Below are positions 34,297 through 47,257 of a stretch of 64,000 bases of DNA, piece after piece. A program made the translations under genes and the position numbers. Under the pieces are notes generated by a model. The model searched no databases. It worked only from the letters and a program-made list of their open reading frames with translations, and was not told where the DNA came from. Position 1 is the first letter of the stretch. Each line of letters starts with the position of its first letter. Source of the DNA: Myotis daubentonii (Eukaryota > Chordata > Mammalia > Chiroptera > Vespertilionidae); the NCBI RefSeq assembly GCF_963259705.1, contig NC_081842.1, forward strand, positions 64,058,787 through 64,122,786, written 5' to 3'.

Positions 34297-37200
34297 TATA
34301 CAAATATAGTGCTTGGGACTAGTCCAGCATTGTTTAATTAAATGAGATGGATATGCAAAATACTTAATACAATATTTTGGTATCGATGAGCACTCAATCT
34401 ATCTTAGCTATTATTAGTATTGGCCCTTTCCCCTCAGTCTCTTCTTAAACCTCTCCCTTCCTCTTCTAGGCTTTTTGGGGTAGAACGATAGAATAATGGA
34501 TCATCTCTGTCCTTCAGCTTCTGAGTGGGGAAAGGTGTCAAGAGTAGGTAGAAGAGAAGTATAAGAAAATTATTATGGGAATTCTGAATAGGGAGAAATT
34601 GATTCCGATTAACAAAGGAAGTGTCAAAGGCTTCACACAGCAGGCAACATTTGAGCTGACACTTGATGGACTAAAACTGATAGCTTAATGATGAAGAATA
34701 AAGGAAAGAGAGAAAGACATGGAAAGGGATGGCAGCCAAATACATTTGACCTGCCATAACTTGCCAGGCAGTAAGAGTGAGGTCAGCAAGTCGGCAGCTG
34801 TGTGCTGAGAGTCTGGGTATAAGACAAATACCTGTTCAGAGCAGTTTGGTTAAATATTCATTTACTCTTTCTCATTCTGGAAGAGACTTCAAAGTGAGCA
34901 AGCAGAAGGCTAACAGTTACATTCTTATTTTTGTTATTATTTTAAGGCCTTTATAAAATCCATAATGAAATAGACTTTTTTTCCCTTGGGAAGCACATTT
35001 TTCTGAATCAGAGATAAGATGGTTTGCAGTCTTATTTTGGAGGCAGCTCGCCCCAATCCCCCAGCGCACAAACACATCTATCCATATCTAATACATTTGT
35101 TGAATCATAAATAAAAATAACAATGAAAGTATAAACATTCCTCTTTACAAATATTAATCATGACTAACCAAAAGTTGTTTTGTTTTTTTAAAGCCATAAG
35201 AGAAACTTCTGCTTCAAAAATACAGTTGCCTGTGTTTATACATATATCATTTCAAAGAGCATTGCAGGAGCTGGAGCAGCTGGTGAGAGACTGGGAGGAG
35301 AGACTAGCAGGGCTCCATTCCAGCAGAATCCTTATGGTGATCACTTGTCATTACATGTAAATCCTACTGGTCTTCTTGCCTCAGTTTCACGTTAGACTTG
35401 AGTTTCACTTGAGAAATCACTCTTTATCTTCTTTTTCTCTTCTAGAATTTGCTTAATTCATCTGACTGGCTGCCTGTTTACCATGACTATTACCCACCTT
35501 CAGGCTCTTTTTCTCTAAAGCCAAAAGAAATAAATGTTGTATATGTATATAAAATATAAATAGCACATATGCTGTTGTGTTGAACAAGATACCACATATC
35601 ATGCAAACCAACAAAAGGTACTTGGGACAGCCCAAAGTGAGTAAAATGTCATTGAACCACTCCAGACTATTTAGAAATTCTATAGTCAACCTTGGCAAAA
35701 ATCCATTCTCCCCAAAATTTGTACTTGGACCTTGAAATAATAACTCTAACCCAGATATTGTCTTAAGAGACAGATATTGTCCTTTTAATTTTTAATACTT
35801 TCTTACTCCATTCTATTTATATGTTTAAAATATAAATATCCTCTGATAGTCTAAAAATGATTCCTTTCTTTTCTATCATTTACTGGCTCATTTCCTATGT
35901 GACTAAATAGGTCTACCTCACCCCCTGCATACATTTATTCCTTAATGAAACTTGGCTTTTAAATTAGCACTAGGAGAAAAATCTCAAATTCAGCACCTAG
36001 CCCAGTGTTGATCTCAATGTCAATTCATTGAATAAATGAATGAATGAAAATAACCAGAGATGCTGGGACCTATTACAGAGTAGAGGTACTGTATATTCTC
36101 TACTCCTGTTACTTTATGTATACTACTGTGTATCAATAATATTTTTGGAGGGAGGTATGAGTGTCTGTGGGAAAAAAAAACTGCAGTAAGTATTTTGACA
36201 AGTACATTAATAAGTTTGCCAATACAACATAGGAAAAAACCTGTAATTTCCGGCCAAAAGTTATTATACTGCAAATGACCATTGAGTTTGCTTTCAAAAT
36301 TGTTGTAAAATACTAGTACAGCTTGACACACAGCTACCATTGTCTTTATCACTCTAAAAGATGTTATATTCCTTTGAGATGCACCCCTAGCTCTCTAGGT
36401 ATCCTCTTTGAAAAAGATCATATTTTTTTCATAAGGTTCTGCAATAGAAAGTTTCCTGCACCAGTTTGTCACAGATAGTTATCATTCCATCTTTCAGTTA
36501 ATGAATTATCCCCTGATCAAAATATTAAGAGGAGGGGAACTTGCTTCCATTATCAGATCTTAACAGCTTAGCATGGATCTTTTCAGCATAACCTGAGATT
36601 TCCTTTTTACCAAAGGAAGCAGGAGAAAAAATGGAATTAGGAGTTATGTATATAAGCACAAATGGACCAGAGTGTAAGACTTAAAGGCAGGCCTAGATGT
36701 GGAAGTGCAAATTCAGGGTTGGTTAGAATAGGGGATGTGTGGGTTTGGTGACCTGAAGAGTGAAGAAGGCATGAAAAGTGGTTCAAACAGAGGGAGCTAT
36801 GAAAACCCCTATTTGTCTAGGGCTGAACATAAACACTTCAGTAAAGTGAATTACACTTAGACTGTACATATTAATAAGATAAATATGTTATCACCTACAA
36901 ATGATAGCTTGTTGAAGTGAATAATATCTTCTTCTAGGCAGTAATTTCTACTGACTTACTATTAAGACAACATTTCTGAGTAAGCATGATTTGTATCCTA
37001 CATGACAGATAATCTTTCCTTTCTGTCACAAATAATATACATGACACTCCTTTCACAGATAGAGGCAAGTAGAGCAGGTTTGATTCTGAAATCTGAGTTT
37101 TCTGCTGATGTGCTATGCTTCCCTAATTGGAATAAACTTTGCACTCTTTTTCAATTCAGATTGTTTCTTAACATTTTCTACCCACCTGAAATAAAGAAGA

Positions 37201-38224
37201 CTATTAAACTATGTGAGTAAGAACAATTTTACTGTATTATGTAACTTTTGCCATAACCTAGATGTTTAAAAAAATGAGTATTTATTGAGCATTGAGTGTA
37301 TACCTAGGCATTGGCAAAACCATAAGACTATAATTTGCCAGCTTTAAGAAGGCAAAAAAGTGAAGACCAGTGACTAGTCTATTTTATAGTACTTAATTAT
37401 AGGGTAACTACAGAGGAGAATAGCTCTTATATGCAATTCCTCTTTAAAGTACCAATGATGGCCCTTTGTAATTGTGCTAAATATTCTTACATGTAGGTCA
37501 CTTAATGTTTTTGGATTCTGCAATCACATTCCACTTTTGCCCTAATAAGCCCCCTTATCTTTTTCAGTATCCTGAATGCACACCCTGCTTTCAACACAAT
37601 CAGACCTTTACTGCTTGTTCATGCTCCTCTGCCCTTAGCCAGCCCTCATCCTCCACTCACTGGCACTTTATTTCCTCTAAGCCCAAACACATTTTTTCTC
37701 CTGGAACTTATTTAGGTCTTTCTGATCTAATGACCCCAGGGCTCTACCATTTGACCAATGACATAAATTTGAGACTAAGAAGTTTGTAAGGTTAGAAGTC
37801 TCTGTTTCAAATATTTCCCCATCCTGTGTTTTCAGATTGAGCTGTGCTTTTTTTTTTTTTTTCTTTTTTTTTTTCATTTACTCTAAATTAAACTTCTTTT
37901 CAGGCATAAATTTACAATTTTTTTTTCTATTTTCTAAACCCCTAAATTGACCTTCTTTGCCAAATTCTTAAACCAAACTCTACTTGTCTGTTCATTCATT
38001 CTGACTTGAGAGAAGGAAAAAGAAAAGCCACCCACCAGACACTTACTTGTTCTACTCTCTCACTTTGTAGGGAAAAAGAGACTTCCTGGGTTAGATTTAT
38101 TTATTTATTTATTTTTCAGTAAAACTGATCCTAGGGAGGAAAGCTTATAAGGAATGTGAACTTATAAGAAGTAGGCCACACCAGGAGATGCCATTAGTGC
38201 ATTTTTTGAGGTGCTTATAATATA
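34297..38224. other. Unassigned sequence with poly(T) and ATTT tracts
   Basis: About 34560-34810 is purine-rich and ancient-repeat-like. A poly(T) tract lies at 37848-37876 and (ATTT)n at 38096-38116. Many short frames occur; none shows a family. No gene is supported across this 3.9-kb interval. Confidence 0.4.
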
Positions 38225-38392
38225 CTAGAGGCCTGATGCACGATATCCGTGCAAAGGGCTCGGCCCTCGCAGCCGTGGTGGCTTGCCTCGGCCCTGGCAG
38301 CACCAAGCTTCATCCAGGTCATCCAGAAGGATGTCCGGAAGGTCATTTGGCTGTCCAGTCTAATTAGCATATTATGCTTTTATTATTATAGA
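38225..38392 (-). mobile_element. Short HeliBat Helitron (168 bp)
   Basis: CTAG at 38225-38228 after A, GA at 38391-38392 before T. The hairpin region is gcacgatatccgtgc. Its interior differs from the other copies and lacks the CTCF-like motifs. Confidence 0.87.
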
Positions 38393-39578
38393 TAGATGTC
38401 CTAGAATGTTTCCTCGTCACAATTCACAATGAAAATAATGTGGTATTAGTTATGATATCAAATGCCACTTAGAGAAACATGGTCTTACCTACAGGGCAGT
38501 CCTATGGCCGGGGTCCCAGGGATAGCTGTAGGTTTATCATTATATCATAATCACATAGTGCAAGCAAGGGTCAGAACAGTGCTGGACACATAGTGAAAAC
38601 AGTAAATGTTAGCTTCCCTTCCCGTCTTGGTATCTGTGGCTTTTCTACATCTTTAGTTCTCTCTCTCTCTCTCTTTCTCCATATATCTTTGAATGTACCT
38701 AAATAATATTTTTATGTAAGGTATCACAATTATTTTTCTTTGAAATCTGAGGATATTTAATGACCTGCATAGAACCTATGATATGGTTTCATGTATGTCA
38801 AACTCACAGGTGACGATCAGCACATTGTGAGCTAAATTGCATGATGAAATATGTGATGGGGAGCAGTAAGTGGCATGCATCTGGGTCCTATCATGCATAA
38901 CAATTTCCAGTAACAATTCTGACTTAGAAGCTAGTAGACAAAGACCTTTGCCCTACATGCTTTTTGATTTTAAAATCAAGGACAGCCACAGAAAAAACTT
39001 AATATTAGTATAACATTGGTAGGTCAACTAGCTCAGGCCTCTTTTCAATAACCTTCCTTCTAATTTTAAACTGATCAAAATTGTGTGTTTCAGTGACTAC
39101 TTCTTGCCTCCTACTATGTATACTGAGTTTCTAATTCATTCCTTACAATTTCTAGGCTAGCTGTTATTTTTAGTTGTTGAATAAGGTAGAAGGATGTGAA
39201 ATAATTACTTTTGCTTAGATGTTTTCACAGCATTTCTATAAAGTGTTTTCATGATATACCTTCTTTCTCAAATTACATTTTCATGTATTTATATTTAATA
39301 TCTATCATCTTCCTAAGGAACTTTTTAAAAATTTAGTCTCTGTTTTGCTTTGCCCAATTGTCTTGCCCATGGTGAAACCGTGGTGAAAGGAGCACACTTC
39401 TTGCTAAACTCTTAAAGAAAAAGATGGATTAGCTACACTCAAACAAGTCATAATTTAATTTATAAAATTAAAATAATACATAATTATTTATAAAGTGAAG
39501 CTCTAAATAGGTTTAAATGTACTTTCTATTCAGACCCAAATACTTTAGTTCACTAAAATTAGCATTATTATATTACTA
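38393..39578. other. Unassigned sequence
   Basis: A short (CT)n lies near 38659-38676. Nothing else recognised. Confidence 0.45.
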
Positions 39579-40205
39579 TTAGAGGCCCGGTGCACAAAAT
39601 TTCTGCACTGGGAGGGGGGTGTCCATCAGCCCAGTCTGCACCCTCTCCAATCTGGGACCCCTTGGGGGATGTCCAACTGCCAGTTTAGGTCAGATCGCAC
39701 AGGACCTAAACCGGCAATCTAGGCCTGATCCCTGTGGGATCAGACCTAAACCGGCAGTTGGACATCCCTCTCACAATCTTGAATTGCTGGCTCCCAACCG
39801 CTCACCTGCCTGCCTGCCTGATTGCCTCTAACTGCTTCTGCCTGCCAGCCTGATCACCCCCTAACCATTCCCCTGCCAGCCTGATCTACACCTAACTGCT
39901 CCCGTGCCGACCCGATTGCCCCCAACTGCCCTCCCCTGCGGGCCCAATTGCCCTTAACTTCCCTCCCCTGCTGGCCTAGTCACCCCTAACTGCCCCCCCG
40001 CAGACCTGGTCACCCCCAACTGCCCTCCCCTACTGGCCCGGTTGCCCCTAACTGCCCTCCCCTGCCAGCCATCTTGTGGTTGTGGGTGCCACCATCTTTC
40101 AGGGTGGGACAATCAATTAGCATATTCCTCCTTATTGTCTGTGGGCACCACCATCTTTGCAATAGCGTGAGGGTCAATAGCATATTCCCTCTTTATTAGA
40201 TAGGA
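39579..40205 (-). mobile_element. HeliBat Helitron (627 bp) with internal palindrome and duplicated 5' end
   Basis: The 3' end reads TTAG instead of CTAG at 39579-39582, followed by a good hairpin (gtgcacaaaatttctgcac). The 5' end is at 40204-40205 before T. A palindrome spans about 39671-39763. The last 120 bp contain a near-duplicate of the 5' terminal region (gtgggtgccaccatcttt ... gtgggcaccaccatcttt). Confidence 0.88.
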
Positions 40206-41185
40206 TTTTATGAACATGAATAAATCTTGAATGGACTAAAATATAAAATATATTTTCTCAATAGCCCCACATGCTTTACTGGCACAATTAATAGGTATTT
40301 TAAGAACATTGACTAAAATCACATGCAAGGCTATGATGAAGTAATATGTTTCTTTAACTAGAAGTATTGTAAATATGCATGAAGTTAGATTATTCGCACT
40401 TTTAGACTGTGACCACTGCCTGACTCACATGCATCTATAAAACTTTAGCTGTTCCATTATTAATTCCACATTTATGTAGTTACTTATATTTTCATTTATC
40501 CATTCTGTTCCTTGGCCATGCAGTCTATTACTTTTCAGATTACATAACTTATTTAAGATTTAAAAGAATCATTTACATTGAAGTAATAATTACTCAACCT
40601 ATGTTTATCAAGAGCTTATTATATGCAGCACTATTCTAGATACTGGAAATGAAGAAATGTAATTGCAAAGTCCCTACCATAATAAGTACTCATTCTACTT
40701 AGGGGAGATAATTGGTGAAAACTAAATATGTAAATTTTATAGTAAGTAGGGTGGTGTTGAGTGCTGCAGAAAATAATAAAACCATTAAGAGGGATGGAAA
40801 TTCCTATTCGTATGGGGGTAGTGTTGTGTAGGTGTGTGTATGTGCATGTGAAATTATTTCTAATAAGGTTGGCAGGAAAGATTTGATAATAATATGACAT
40901 TCTGGCAGACACTAAAGGAAGGAGCAGAAGAAATTATGAAGCTCTGGAGAAAGGCTTTCCAAAAGGAAACAGCAGGTACCAAGAACCTAAGTGTTGACTT
41001 TGCCTGCTATGTTCAAGGAACAACAGGAAAGGGGAGTGGCTGGAACAGAAAGAAGGAAGGGAGAGTGATATGAAATAAGGTCTGAAAGTAATAGGGTAGG
41101 GCCAAGGGAAAGAAGATCATATTCAGACTCCTAAGGCCTTTATAAAAATGTTGACTTTTTAACAGTACTACACAATCTGCCATGT
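40206..41185. other. AT-rich, ancient-repeat-like sequence
   Basis: About 40870-41150 is purine-rich and resembles diffuse ancient repeat sequence (cagcaggtaccaagaacctaag). No gene. Confidence 0.4.
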
Positions 41186-42385
41186 GTCTTTTTTATTTTG
41201 TTTTATTTATTAAAGTATAATTTACAAGCAATAACGTACAATGGTCTTAAATGTTCAGTTCTAATGATCTTGACAATTACACATTTGTATATATCCGTGC
41301 AACTACCACCCAGAATAAGATACAGGCCATTTTTATCACACCAGAAAATCCCTGCAGGCATTTTTTTCATTCAATTCTCCCCTCATTCTGTTCTTGAACT
41401 TTATATAAATGGAACCATTTATTATGTACTCTTTTGTATTTGGTATCTCTTGCTAAATGTAATGTCTCTATGATTCATTCCTATTGTTATATAAATTTCT
41501 TTTTATTGCTGTGTAGTATTCTAATGTTTATTACCCATTTTCCTGTTGATGGATATTTGGGCTGTTTCTAGTTTACATTATTATAAATAAGGCTGCTATG
41601 ATGTCTTTTTGAGAACATGTATTTATTTTTATTATACACCTATCTTTGAAACTGGGTCATGGGGTAGAGGTATGTTCAGCTTTATAGTGAACTGCCAAAC
41701 AGTTCTCCAAAGTGGCTGTATACTTTTATACTCCCACCATCATTGTAAGGGTTGCTCTCCACTGGTATCACGAATATTTTTTTAAATTTACTCATATAAG
41801 TGGGTGTGAAATGGTCTTTGTTGTTCTGGTTTGCATTTTTCTTTGGCTCATGATGATGATGAGCACTTTTGCTTTTCTTACTCCTTTACCTTCCTTTGTG
41901 AACTGCTTTTTCAGGTATTGTGCCTATTTTGACAATGAGTGGCTTGGTTTTGTATTGTTTATTTGTGGAAGGCTTTTATGTATTTTTCTCAAAAAGTGCT
42001 GTTTTCACACACACATATATATATATTGCAAACATTTTTTCCCAGTGTGTAGTTTGCTTGTTTCATTTCCTTAATGGAATCTTTTGATGAGCATAAATTT
42101 TTACTTTTGATGAAATCCAATTAATCATTTTCTTTTCAGATCAGTCCTTTGTGTCCTGCTTAATACATTTTGCAAAGCTATTCTCTATTTTCTTCTAGAA
42201 GTTTTACAATATTAGTTTTTACATTTAGGTTTATGATGTATCTCTAATTATTTTTTATATATAAAATGAAGCAGGGATGGAATAGTTTGTCTTTTTCATG
42301 TAGCGATTCATATGTTACAGAGACTTTTCTTTCTCAATTGTATTGGTTCAGTGGCTTAATTGAATATCAATTGACTGTATATGCC
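41186..42385 (-). repeat. Old L1 3' end and ORF2 remnant
   Basis: Antisense L1 landmarks on plus: attaaagtataatttacaagc, gctgtgtagtattctaatg, aactgccaaacagttctcc and ggcttggttttgtattg. Indels and stops are frequent. The open frame at 41712-42074 is antisense to it and meaningless. Confidence 0.7.
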
Positions 42386-44280
42386 TTACATTTTTAAAAG
42401 ATCACTGGTTCCTATGTTGATAACATACCATGGAAGGTGCTAAAATGGAGGAAGCAAACTGTTAAAAGATTATTGAAATCATTCAACTGATGGACTTGGA
42501 CAACATTAGCAGCAGATCTAATTTTGGACATGTTTTGACAGTAAACAAGGAAGATTTGTTACTAGATTAGATGTGGTTTATAAGGGAAGAGGAGACATCA
42601 GGCATGGCTCCAAATTGTCTGGCTTGAATGACTAGTAGAAAGATGGAGAGATAGAATTTCTATTTACTAAGATGAGAAATACTGTGAAAATAGCTTTGCA
42701 TGACAAAGTCTGCAGATATACAGACATGCCTATCGATCGCCAAATGGAAATGTTCACAGATGTGAACAATTGTCATTAATTTTATTTTTGAGAAGCCATT
42801 TGTGATTTCTCAAGGGTATTTATGGGAATCTAAATCCCTATATCCAACTGCCTACTAGACATTTTTACCTGGGATGCACTCAAGACCTCTATGTTTAAAA
42901 TTACATTTAACAACTCACCCTACCCTTGCTTTCTACAATTTTTTTAATGGCTGGATGATGTTCAAATTAAACAAAAACTTTGGAGTCCTTCCAGATGCTT
43001 TCCCCTCACTTACATTATATCTAAGTCTTATCATTTGCCAAGTCCTAGCAACCTGTATATTAAAAGTATACACAAAAGGTGACCTTTCATTTATATCTTC
43101 TTTATAGGTCTTGTATAAGCACTTTTGAGACCATATTGATAAATATTCTCACTAATTTCAACCCCCTTGTTTTTGCTTACTAAGAAAATCTGGCTCCACT
43201 GAAGAATGGTAAATGCAGCACATGTTGGTTAGAAGTTTTGTTCTATCTCTTTCCACCTGTATTGCTTCAGACAAATGAGGAACCATCTCTGTAAAATGAA
43301 AATAACATTGGCAATAACCTCAAAAAATTGTTGGGTAGATTAAATTTGTTAAAAAGTATAAAGTGCTTAGTTCTTGGAATAGGGCACTCAGAGTATGTTA
43401 GCTGTTAAGCTCATATTTTATTATTTCTAATCATGAAACATCATCACCCTACCCCCCACAACACCTCCACCCCCTTAAGCTCAGCTGTATCATTTCCCAC
43501 TTGGAATACCTATTGCATTGCCTGCCTGTTTTCCCTGCGACCAAGTGGCAACTATGTCGGTGATCATTTTTCTCTAAAATGGGAACCTGTTCAATTTATC
43601 TACAATATAAAAATTATGCAATAACTCAAAATTTGCCTACATGATAAATTTAAATACACAGTGTGTACCATTTATAATATTATCTTGCTATCCTTCTCTC
43701 TCCCCAGTCCCCAATTTATCCCTTTCTAGTCTTGACTCAAGAAAACATTTATTGACTTTATACATTTGTTTACGCACGAGCCTGTTTAGCCACTGGACTG
43801 CTCTCTCACTAAGGACAGATGAAGTATCTTTCCATCAATGGGACAACAACATGAAGCACAGTTTCTGACACATGATAAATGAGCCATGATATTTTTCAGT
43901 AAATAAAAGCTTATATAGATTGTCTGTAATTTTTAAGAGGCTGAAATGCAAGGCTAAAACATATTCTATTTTTTCTTCCAAAATCTTCTTTGAATACAAC
44001 TTTTTCGATATTCTTAGACTAAGCAAACTTAGCCCACAGAAATAATTTGCCCATAATGCTAATTCATCCAGGACTGAAATAATTTGTTTTAAGGCAGATC
44101 AGAAATATAATTTTACTTCTCTATAAAATAATTCTTTTTAGCCCAATTATCTCATGTCTAAACAATAGAGAGGGTTGCATTTTAAGTGTCAGAAAAGAAA
44201 GCTGTCTTCCTCAGTGATCTTTGTAACCTTGCTAAGAATTCAAAATCTAGCAGGAAGATAGACATATAAACAAATGATCA
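42386..44280. other. Unassigned sequence with a MIR fragment
   Basis: About 43190-43390 resembles a minus-strand MIR (ctgtaaaatgaaaataacattgg). About 42430-42880 is ancient-repeat-like. No gene. Confidence 0.42.
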
Positions 44281-44932
44281 TCTTATATAATAATAGCCTA
44301 ATATGCTAAGTGTCCGGTCGTCTGGTCATCCATTAAACCAGTGGCTCTCAACCTTCCTAATGCTGTGACCCTTTAATACAGTTCCTCATGTTGTGGTGAC
44401 CCCCAATTTCATTGTTACAAATTGAACATAATTAAAGTATAGTGATGAATTACAAAAACAATATGTAATTATATATGTGCTTTCCGATGGTCTTAGGCGA
44501 CCCCTGTGAAAGGGTGGTTCAACTCCCAAAGGGGTCGTGACCCACAGGTTGAGAACCGCTACATTAAACCAATAAAGCATAATATGCTAATGATATGCTA
44601 AGGCCACTCAACCACTCTCTATGGTGTGCACTGACCACCAGGGGACAGAAGCTCTGACCAGAAGGTTAGCTTGCTGCTGGTGTCGAGCTGATCAGGATTG
44701 ACCAAGAGGGGCCAACCATGCCCTGGAGCCCTCCCACAGTTCTTCCCCAGCTGGCCAACCTCCTGCACCCCTCCCTGGTCCAATCATGCACCAGCAGGAT
44801 CCCTTGGCGTGGCCTGCACCCTCTCTCAATCCAGAACCCTTTGGGGGATGTCAGAGAGCTGGTTTCAGCCTGATCCCGCAGGCCAGGTCAAGGGACTGCA
44901 CTGGTGCACGAATTCGTGTACTGGGCCTCTAG
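44281..44932 (+). mobile_element. HeliBat Helitron carrying a nested SPIN
   Basis: It starts TCTTATATAATAATAGCC after A and ends CTAG (44929-44932) before T. The terminal hairpin is ggtgcacgaattcgtgtac. A CTCF-like motif (ccaccaggggacag) lies at 44635-44648. A SPIN MITE is inserted near its 5' end. Confidence 0.92.
44339..44561. mobile_element. SPIN-type hAT MITE (223 bp)
   Basis: Flanked by the 8-bp duplication CATTAAAC at 44331-44338 and 44562-44569. The ends are CAGTGGCTCTCAACCTTCCT and (reverse) tAGCGGTTCTCAACCTGTGG. The interior, with gttacaaattgaacataatt, is the standard SPIN_NA type. It lies inside the Helitron and is therefore younger than it. Confidence 0.93.
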
Positions 44933-45119
44933 TCATACAATAAGAAAGAGAACAGACAATGTCATTAGGTTCTCATTGCCTAAAATAGTGCCTGGTTGAG
45001 AACAGGTATTTGCTAGGTGAATGTAAAGGAGGCTGATATAAACCGGACAATAATGAAGTTTAATAAATGGCCACTTTCACTTTCTCCTAATGTGTGAGAA
45101 TTCAATGTGTATAAGCTGT

Positions 45120-45169
<50 letters not shown>

Positions 45170-45929
45170 CATTAGGACTTCTATCAGGTCTTTCATAAAG
45201 GACCTTACTATGTTTATTGAGGGATTAGGGGATCTTCATGTTATACTAGTAATGTTTTGCTGAGTCTCTGTCTGGATTTGGGGGACAAAAAACTATGAAA
45301 AGAAAAAAAAAACTTTCTTTCATTGGTTTTGTTTTAGTATTCTCATAGATAACCACTACCATCTGTCCAAACTACGCCAGCTTTAACTCCTAGACCCTGT
45401 CTTATGGCCTTTAATTCCATCTGTTTCACCTTCATGAAATTACTTTCCCTGCTCCTCATCTACCAAAATCATACTTGCCTCTTAATACCCAACTCAAAAG
45501 TTCCTTCTACCATGAAGCCTAGTAGATCTCACCCTCCTTCAACATCAACAGCACTGTCTTTTTGGTTCCACTCATAGCACTTGATACCAGCTGTTTTAAA
45601 TTCCATAGTTTGAACACATATCCTATCTATTCCAATGTGGAGAACTCTCAGTAGTGCAAGAGGCATGCACTTTGAGTCATGCAGATTGTTGGCCCCAGTC
45701 TTGGTTTGGGGAATCTTATATAATTTACTTGAAACTCATTTTGGTCATCTGTAAAATGGAGAGAATAACATACAGGAATAAATCAAATAGTATCTATAAA
45801 GATAACATTAAGATGCTCAATAACCCACACTATTCTACCATAGCTTTTTTGTATGACTGTAAACTTCTCGATTCTTCTTTTTCTTAAAGTCTAGAATAGT
45901 ACAAAACAAAGTATTTGTATAACACTCTT
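44933..45929. other. Unassigned sequence with a TG array and MIR fragment
   Basis: (TG)n at 45115-45168. About 45655-45800 resembles a minus-strand MIR (tcatctgtaaaatggagag). Confidence 0.5.
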
Positions 45930-46640
45930 TAATAAACTTATTTAGATTTACAGAAAAACTGTGAAGATAGTCCATAAAGTTCCCATTTGCCTTGCACTAA
46001 TTTCCCATTTTGATTCCACTATACCTATGTAGTGGTTTGAGAATTGTTAACCTGTACACCCAAGGGAAGCAACTTTATCAACTTTCAAAATTATGTAGAT
46101 CAGCACCTTTCCCTCCACCCTCTTCAGTGAGGTTGTTTCATACATTTGTTATACAGTTAGATGTGTCTTTTCACATTCTTTATTCCATCTGGGAGCCTCA
46201 ACCTCATAAATGATTTTTAAAAATATGCATAGATAATGTTCACTTTTTTTGTTTGCTTTAAAGTTCTATGAGTTTTAACAAATTCATAGTATTATGTATC
46301 CACTGAACCACACAGAGTAAGTTCACTACCCTAAAAAAAAGTTGTTTCATCTAATCACCACCTCCCATCCCTGAATCCATGGAAACCACTGATTTTTTTT
46401 ACTGTCTCTATAGTTTTGCCTTTTTCAGAATGTTATATAATTGGTATCAGACAAGCTTCTTTCACTTAGCAATATGCATTTAAGATTCACTCAGGTCTTT
46501 TCATTGTTTGATCACATTTCTTTATATTGCTGGATACTATCCCCTTGTGTGGCTATACCACAGTTAATTTATTCACTTACTGAACCAGCCTCTTGCTGCT
46601 TCTAGTTTTTGGCACATTCGTTTTTGATCAGTATAAGAAT
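45930..46640 (-). repeat. Old L1 3' end
   Basis: Antisense L1 features on plus: tatttagatttacagaaaaactg, gaagatagtccataaagttccc, cttagcaatatgcatttaag and gctggatactatccccttgtg. Heavily diverged. Confidence 0.68.
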
Positions 46641-46862
46641 GGAGTATGGGATTGAATGAACAAAATAAGTCTTTAGCCTTAAAAACTTAGAAAAGGGAAA
46701 GAACCTAACCTATTTCTTTCATTTTAACCTCAGATTCTCTGATATCTCTTCCTACTTTACCAATCCCATGCTCACTTAATTGGGAATGTATTTCCAATTG
46801 CTTGTCCCTGGGAAGTATAGCTTTTGAAGAAAAAAGAGAAGAATATGCAGAATTATTATATA

Positions 46863-47257
46863 CTAGAGGCCCGGTGCACGAATTCGTGCACCAGTGGGGT
46901 CCCTCGGCCTGGCCTGTGGGATCGTGCCAAAACTGGCTCTCTGACATCCCCTGAGGGGTCCCACATTGCAAGAGGGTTCAGGCCAGGCTGAGGAACCCTA
47001 CTGGTGCATGATGGGGGCCAGGGAGGAACGCAGGAGGTTGGCCAGCTGGGGAGGGACCACAGGAGGACTCCAGGGCGTGTCTGGCCCATCTCGCTCAGTC
47101 CAGATTGGCCAGACCCCAGCAGCAAGCTAACCTACCAGTCAGAGCTTCTGCCCCCTGATAATCAGTACACATCATAGTGAACGGTTGAGCTGCCTTAGCA
47201 TATCATTAACATATTACACTTTGATTGGTTAGCATATTAGGTTTTTATTATATAGGA
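46863..47257 (-). mobile_element. HeliBat Helitron, first unit of the array
   Basis: CTAG at 46863-46866; perfect 20-bp terminal palindrome ggtgcacgaattcgtgcacc at 46873-46892. Its 5' end (GA at 47256-47257) directly touches the CTAG of the next Helitron with no spacer. Confidence 0.92.
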
